Position numbers and translations under genes: made by a program. A stretch of 64,000 nt of DNA from Macrotrachela quadricornifera. Its lineage: Eukaryota > Rotifera > Eurotatoria > Philodinida > Philodinidae. The notes beneath the pieces are model-generated. The model was not told the DNA's origin, made no database searches, and saw only the letters and a program-made list of their open reading frames with translations. Positions 58,514 to 64,000 of this stretch are shown here, in pieces. The DNA lies in the NCBI GenBank assembly GCA_022393335.1, contig JAJEKB010000981.1, forward strand, positions 185,483 through 249,482, in the 5' to 3' direction. The stretch's first letter is position 1. Each line of letters begins with the position of its first letter.

Positions 58514-61500
58514 TTAAGATATCGAAAGTGTCCAATCGGATGTTACCGATGGACCAGGTCGTCGAATAATAAGTAACTGAGATGCATCATGATAAGTATG
58601 AAGTGGAATGGCTTGTTTATCACCTGAAATAATTGTTACTTTATTTGGATTTTTTGGATAACCGAGTATAGCAATACGTTCAATCCATGCATCCGTCTCA
58701 AATTTAGCTGTAGAATCAAGAGATCTAAAAATAAATAATCAAGTAATTTATTGATATCATATTGGAAAAAAATACAATATAATCATACTTTGAATATAAT
58801 ACATTATTTTTAAATGTAAAACGACGATAAATTAATTGACGTTTTCGTCGATAGTCATATGTTTGCCCATCATCCATATACAATTCACCTTTAGCTTCAT
58901 TCTAAATTAAATAAAACAGTCAAATAATACATTTTTAATGATTGATTAACTGAACAATAAAAAAAATGTTGAATCGTAAATTCTAAGAAAGACAAATAGT
59001 ATTTCAAAAAATCAAATATAAAATATACTAAAGTCAAACATTGACTTTTATGGGTTTTCTCAGTGATCTATTCTCTGTAAGAAATCAATTTTCATTTAAA
59101 TAATACATACATTTCGATCCAATGCTACTACTAAAGTAATCGGATCCTGTAAAGCAAGCATTGAAGCACGTCGTTTTCTTAATCTTTGTGGAATAATTAC
59201 ACCACCACGTTGGTAAACAGGAATCTTAAAAAATAAATTAACTATATTTCTAATTATTCTTTTTTTTTTTTTTTCAATTACTGATTCCATATCAACATTG
59301 ATAAGTACTGTTTCCGAACCATTATGTTGAGTAAATGTTCGTATATCATACCAAACCTTTTAAATTAAAAAATATAATATTTTAATACTTATTTTTCTTA
59401 CGGTATTTTCACCAGGAAAATAAACTGAAACTTGATTAATATCAGCTTCCGTTACTGGATAAACAAGAAGACCATTGCCTATAAAATAAAATTTTTTTTA
59501 ATCATATTGTTTTTTTTTTTGTCTTTATTAATGATACATACCAACCATAAATGAATCTTCTGTTTTAAATGTATTCTTATCTTCGGGAAAATTTGCCCAT
59601 AAAGGTAACATTGGTGGTATTCCTTGTTTTTCTTGTTTATAAAATAAAGTATACCAATAAGGTAAATAATTATAACGTTGTTCAATAGCTTGTCGAATAA
59701 GTTGTGTATTATCTTCACCAAATAACCATGGTTCGCGACGAGCTGTATCAATATGTGCATGTTCACGATAGAATGGTTGATATGCTGCTGTCTTGAATAT
59801 AACACAAAGAAAACAAAATATCAAATATGTAATAAAAAATAAAGATTTTTTTCTCTAAACATACTTGATACCATCGAACAAGTAATTTTGCATCTGGATT
59901 AAAAAAGAATCCACCAACATCAGCTCCAACAAAACCAAAACCAGTTATTGATAAACTTAATAACATTGGTACACTCATTTTTAAATGACTCCAATGTGCT
60001 GCATTATCACCTGTCCATACAGCTGCTGTTCGTTGTGAACCAGCAAAAAATGAACGTGTTAATATAAATGGACGAATATGTCCATTTGAACGATCCAAGA
60101 GACCTTTAAATGTTGACATATGTTGAAGCATACCATACATATTATGTACATCTCGATCTTCCCATCCACCATAATGAACAATATCTTTTGGAAATGTTAC
60201 TTCGGGACCATTAAATACAGATGGTTCATTCATATCATTCCAAAGAAAAAGATTTTCTGTTGTACCTTTATAATTTTCAAATGAATATCGTTGAGAATAC
60301 CATTTAAAAATATCAGGATTAAAATAATCAAGCCACATTGATGAACCTAATTATTTAATAAAAATAACTTAATAAATTTTTATTTAGTATTTTCTATTAC
60401 CTGGCCAACACGATCCTTCATAATCTGTTCCATCTTTTGTTTTAACAAAATATCCTCGTGCTTTTGCTTCAGCATATATTTGATATCCATCATCTTTTTT
60501 TATATGTGGATCACTAATTGTTATCATTTTTCTTTTATAAACAGCAATATCATCTTGTAATTTTTCTGGATTTGGAAATTTTGATGTATCCCATGTAAAA
60601 TATCTTTTACCATTCGTATGTTCAATATCAAGCCAAATAACATCAAGTGGAATTTCATGTTGTTCAAAACCATTTAAAACACTAAACAAAATATTTTAAA
60701 ATATAAATATTAATCATTTAACTATACCTTCGAACATCATCTTCATCATTATAATTCCAACGACATTGATGATATGCAATTGCCCAAAGCTAGAAAAACA
60801 AAAAACAAATGAATTATATTTAAAAAGAAAAACAAAAAAGAATTTATAAAATTTATACCGGTGGAAGTGGAACAGAACCTGTAATAGCTGTATATTGTTT
60901 GAAAATATCTCTTGGTTTTGGTCCCATAAAAAAGAAACCATCAAAAATTCCGGATTCAAATATCCAATGTGTCGTTACTGCTGGTACTTCATTTTTATCA
61001 TTATTTGATTTACTTGCAAATAAATTTGTAACTGTTGAGAAGAAATTCTAAGAAAATATACACAAAAAAAAGACTAGATTTATAATTCAATTGACTTAAT
61101 TATAATAAAACAATTATTTTAATAAACTATTTCATATCTAGTTTATCTCAATCATACTATTCCGTTACGATAAAATTATTTTGTAAAAATTCAACTATGT
61201 GTAGTTACCAGAACGAACGACATTAGATTGTCTTCGTATAATATACTCAATGGTTAAATAAAATAAAAAATTGCATTGAAAACATATTCAAAAAGCTTTA
61301 CAGAAAATATAAAGCAGAAAAGAATACATCTTAATATTTATAAAAATCTGTTTGTTTTCTTAATCAATGGCTCGACAAACACTGAACATCTAATTATAGA
61401 CATATATCACAACTCTTTAGCTTAGTTTATGCATTAGAATAATGAAAATCATATATGTAAAAAAAAATATATATATATACAAAGAAAGTCATAATTGAAT

Positions 61501-62527
61501 TATTATGTATGACAAAAAGAGAAAAAGTCATTACCATCATTTTTATCCAATAATTCTGCAAGAAAAATAATGTTTAAATTACTTGCATCTCTCGCATAGT
61601 ATATTGAAATACTTAAATATGAATACTTACTTTTCCAGTTAATTTTTCATTATTAACATCAATCCATCCTTCAGCTGCATTTAACCAAAAAAAACCAACA
61701 GTCGTGCGTTCACTTAAAATACATAAATAGAAAAAAAAATTCTTTTAATTAAAATTTAATTTACTTATGAGCTAACATATAAGGAACAGAACCATAAAGT
61801 GCCATAGGATTTTGAATATCATATTCAAAAACATCAACATTAAGTAGACGATATGGATCAGTATCACTAAAATGAAAATAAATCAAATCTCTTATAATAA
61901 AAAAAGTTTCTTTGGTCTTTTTTTTACTGTGTTGATTTAAGTGAAAATGCATCAGCATGTTCTGGAATACCATAAACATTTTCAAAATTAAGAAAATTTA
62001 TATCTACACCAATTGATGATGGACCTTTGAAAATAAAAAACTAAACGTTAATCAATACTATAGAATAAATGATTTTTACCATATGGTTTCGAATCCTGAT
62101 GAGAATTAAATGTTTCTTCCCACATTCCATCTTCATTCTACATAGAAGAAAAAAGTTTTATAAAATAAAGTATTTAAAAAGCAATCTGTATAATAAATCA
62201 TATTAGCAGAGATTTTTATAAAAATATTAATTGTAATTCATCTATCATTTTTTTTCTCAACTCTTACATTGTTATCAGCTGCTGCTGCGTCATTGGATCT
62301 ATTTAGATAAAAAAGAAAAAAACTTTTTAAATATGATATAAAAATCTTCTTACTCAGATTTTTTTCGATAGTGTTCAAAATTAAACATATTTTTTGAATT
62401 TACACTCATAACAAATATATCATTTGTAAATAAATCCAATCGAAATGGTCTTGCATTGAGTAGAAATTTACCTGTTTTACCAAAACTACCTCCAATTTGA
62501 TATTCATTCGATTTTGTTATATTCATA
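58514..62527 (-). CDS. GANAB: Neutral alpha-glucosidase AB (glucosidase II alpha), 5' end missing at gap
   Basis: Seventeen minus-strand exons join in phase (~805 aa seen): 62527-62354, 62298-62268, 62137-62080, 62024-61928, 61866-61765, 61712-61631, 61555-61535, 61047-60859, 60789-60728, 60681-60401, 60346-59865, 59791-59542, 59478-59402, 59356-59282, 59224-59111, 58901-58789, 58724-58514. GH31 motifs in order: [76 protein letters not shown] (nucleophile Asp), [10 protein letters not shown] (general acid Asp) and [11 protein letters not shown]. The enzyme removes the two inner glucoses from N-glycans in the ER and so drives the calnexin cycle. About 140 N-terminal residues, including the signal peptide, are absent: upstream lies a run of 10 N, and I find no matching exons to the right of it. 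Exon 61555-61535 is a 21 nt microexon (NYWIKMM). Confidence 0.95.
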
Positions 62528-62552
62528 CTAAATAATAGAAAAAAAAAAAAAA

Positions 62553-62562
62553 NNNNNNNNNN
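62553..62562. other. Assembly gap (10 N)
   Basis: Ten N between a poly-A run on the left and a poly-T run on the right. The homopolymers probably stopped the assembly. The gap falls inside an intron of GANAB, so the join may skip real sequence. Confidence 0.98.
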
Positions 62563-64000
62563 TTTTTTTTTTGTAGTAAAATAAAGAAAGATATCAGTTG
62601 TAATAACCGAATATCAATAATGACAAATGAAAAATATCACAACTAATAGTATGGTTATTTTTTGATTGACTATGTGCTCTTTCTCTTATTCATCAATTGA
62701 AATATGTACAAAAGAAGAAAGTGTTAATAATCAGTCAAGTGTAACATTAAACTTCTTTGACCATGGTAGTGATAGTTCATATAAAGAGCTGCTGATCTAT
62801 CTATTAGATAACATTGTTTAATAATTTTTTCTTTCACAAGTGCTTGTATCAATATGAAATAGATGATAATAAAAAAATATATTATCACACTTTTTTGTTG
62901 GTAATTATTTACATCATTGTCAATTATATCTAAACATCAGACACATTATTTAATTCATACCTATAAAAACAAGGACAATTTAAATATTAGAAATAAAATA
63001 ATATTCGATTTTTATGCTTCAAGAATATTACACAGAAGTTAGGATTTATATACTATCTTAAATACAAAAGTAATAGATATATTCTGATCATATCATAAGC
63101 TTTATTAAACAAGATATCGATCAATTTAACTTTGTGTTTGAATCGATAATATAATCGAACAATACTTTTTCTTATCAAACATGTTGATTTGATGTACTCA
63201 TATTAATATCTCACTTATCAATAAGCTGTCTGAAAAGATTTCGTATTTATTGAAATCGTGTATGTAATTATGATTTGAACAAATTAATTTATTTTAAATA
63301 GTAATAAAAAATTTGATACCAGCGATTTATACTAACACAGCAGACATTTAACTTTTCAATGTTAGCTTAAACTAATGTCATTAATATCCACGAGCTGTCA
63401 TAGCTTATGTTCAAAACTTAAATAAGTATTATCTTTGAATCACTTTATTTCACAAAATCTCTTTTTCAAATGTATTATGAAAATCCTACTGTGCCGCCTA
63501 ATAAAGACCATCAAAAGGCTTCTAAACGCTCAAAAGTATATTTGTTTAAGGCTATAAGACGTCTAGAAGCTCATAAAACAAAAATATTGTTCCGTATTTA
63601 GACACATTTTGATGGTCCTTGTTGAATGATATATTAGGACTTTCATAATATATTTAAAAGAAAAATTTTGCAAAATAAAGTAATTCAATGGTAGTATTTA
63701 TTCAGATCAAAATAGAATCTGTGTATGCCTGTAGATGTTAGTATTATCAGGATAGATTTGATAGTTTTTACATAAGGTACAATTTTTCTGTTATTTATAT
63801 AAAATGGATGTTCGTGAGATTGGTTTTAGTTAGCATTAAAAAATTTAGCGTGTTAACATAAATTACTAATACCCAAAGAAATTACTTAGAACGATTTTCA
63901 ACATAAATACTAGATCAAGTCTGATATTTATCGAATATTATTCTATTGTGTTCCATTTATTTAATTTATTTGCTTTTCTAAAATATATAATCATTATTTT
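62563..64000. other. AT-rich sequence right of the gap
   Basis: No exon for the missing GANAB N terminus can be seen on the minus strand and no other gene on either strand. It carries the fold-back element at 63,468-63,655. Confidence 0.4.
63468..63655. mobile_element. Fold-back MITE-like element (~188 bp) with ~44 bp inverted repeats
   Basis: The left arm begins AAATGTATTATGAAAATCCT and reaches GACCATCAAAA (63518); the right arm begins TTTTGATGGTCC (63608) and ends TCATAATATATTT (63655). The reverse complement of the right arm matches the left arm along ~44 bp, with the outer 20 and inner 11 bp nearly perfect. A second inner pair (GGCTTCTAAACG / CGTCTAGAAGC) shows that most of the element folds on itself. 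It encodes nothing. It is probably a non-autonomous DNA transposon copy. Confidence 0.65.

Noticed and set aside
1..64000. tRNA genes, CRISPR arrays, operons of bacterial type
   Set aside because: No tRNA cloverleaf with box A/B spacing was found; GGATTCGAAC at 21,641 and GGTTTCGAATCC at 62,085 lie inside coding exons. No regularly spaced direct repeats were seen, and all genes are eukaryotic with introns.

Overview
The window looks like nuclear DNA of a bdelloid rotifer (Adineta/Rotaria type), or at least a small-intron, very AT-rich invertebrate. The genes are animal genes with many 45-80 nt GT-AG introns, codons end mostly in A/T, and one gene encodes an ADP-ribosyltransferase fused to kinesin-light-chain-type TPRs, a family that is very abundant in bdelloids. 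Species and orthology calls come from reading the translations, not from a search. Exon joins were checked for reading phase by hand.

Layout. 0-6.6 kb is gene-dense: TMEM33 (minus, runs off the left edge), a TFIIIA-like zinc-finger gene, IPMK, COA5 and MMAA, the last three head to tail with gaps of about 150 nt or less. 6.6-8.9 kb is a spacer with decayed coding frames. Then come the ART-TPR gene (8.9-11.0 kb), a CPEB1/Orb gene (12.6-14.9 kb), a ZnT1-like SLC30 gene (15.6-17.6 kb) and an SLC12A9-like transporter (19.7-23.7 kb). 23.7-28.6 kb is a long non-coding stretch with one pseudogene and a GC-richer, probably regulatory part upstream of a basonuclin/disco-type zinc-finger gene (28.6-31.0 kb). 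31-38.4 kb is mostly empty, except for a small two-exon secreted-peptide precursor (minus, 34.4-34.7 kb) and repeat-like elements. BUD23 (38.4-39.8 kb) and a PKF-amide neuropeptide precursor (42.8-43.2 kb) follow. 44.2-53.2 kb holds two GATA-factor genes in tandem on the minus strand, each with broad non-coding flanks. 58.5-62.5 kb is the glucosidase II alpha subunit (GANAB, minus), cut off at its 5' end by a 10-N assembly gap. The right end carries a fold-back MITE-like element.

How genes relate. Housekeeping genes (IPMK, COA5, MMAA, BUD23, GANAB) sit beside developmental regulators (CPEB1, basonuclin, two GATA factors) and two neuropeptide precursors. The regulators have the large non-coding flanks; the housekeeping genes are compact.

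Most interesting observation. Intron 5 of the TFIIIA-like gene contains a segment that matches the helix V / loop E / helix IV arm of 5S rRNA without gaps (28 of 37 positions against the vertebrate sequence from memory). Helix IV is changed on both strands so that it stays paired, and the arm is closed by a stem resembling helix I. TFIIIA binds 5S rRNA mainly through this arm. Plants are known to control TFIIIA splicing with a 5S mimic in the TFIIIA pre-mRNA; this looks like an independent animal counterpart. Other points: a ZnT1-like protein lacking the transport-site His/Asp residues, a GATA factor with a distorted N-terminal finger, and two candidate neuropeptide precursors.
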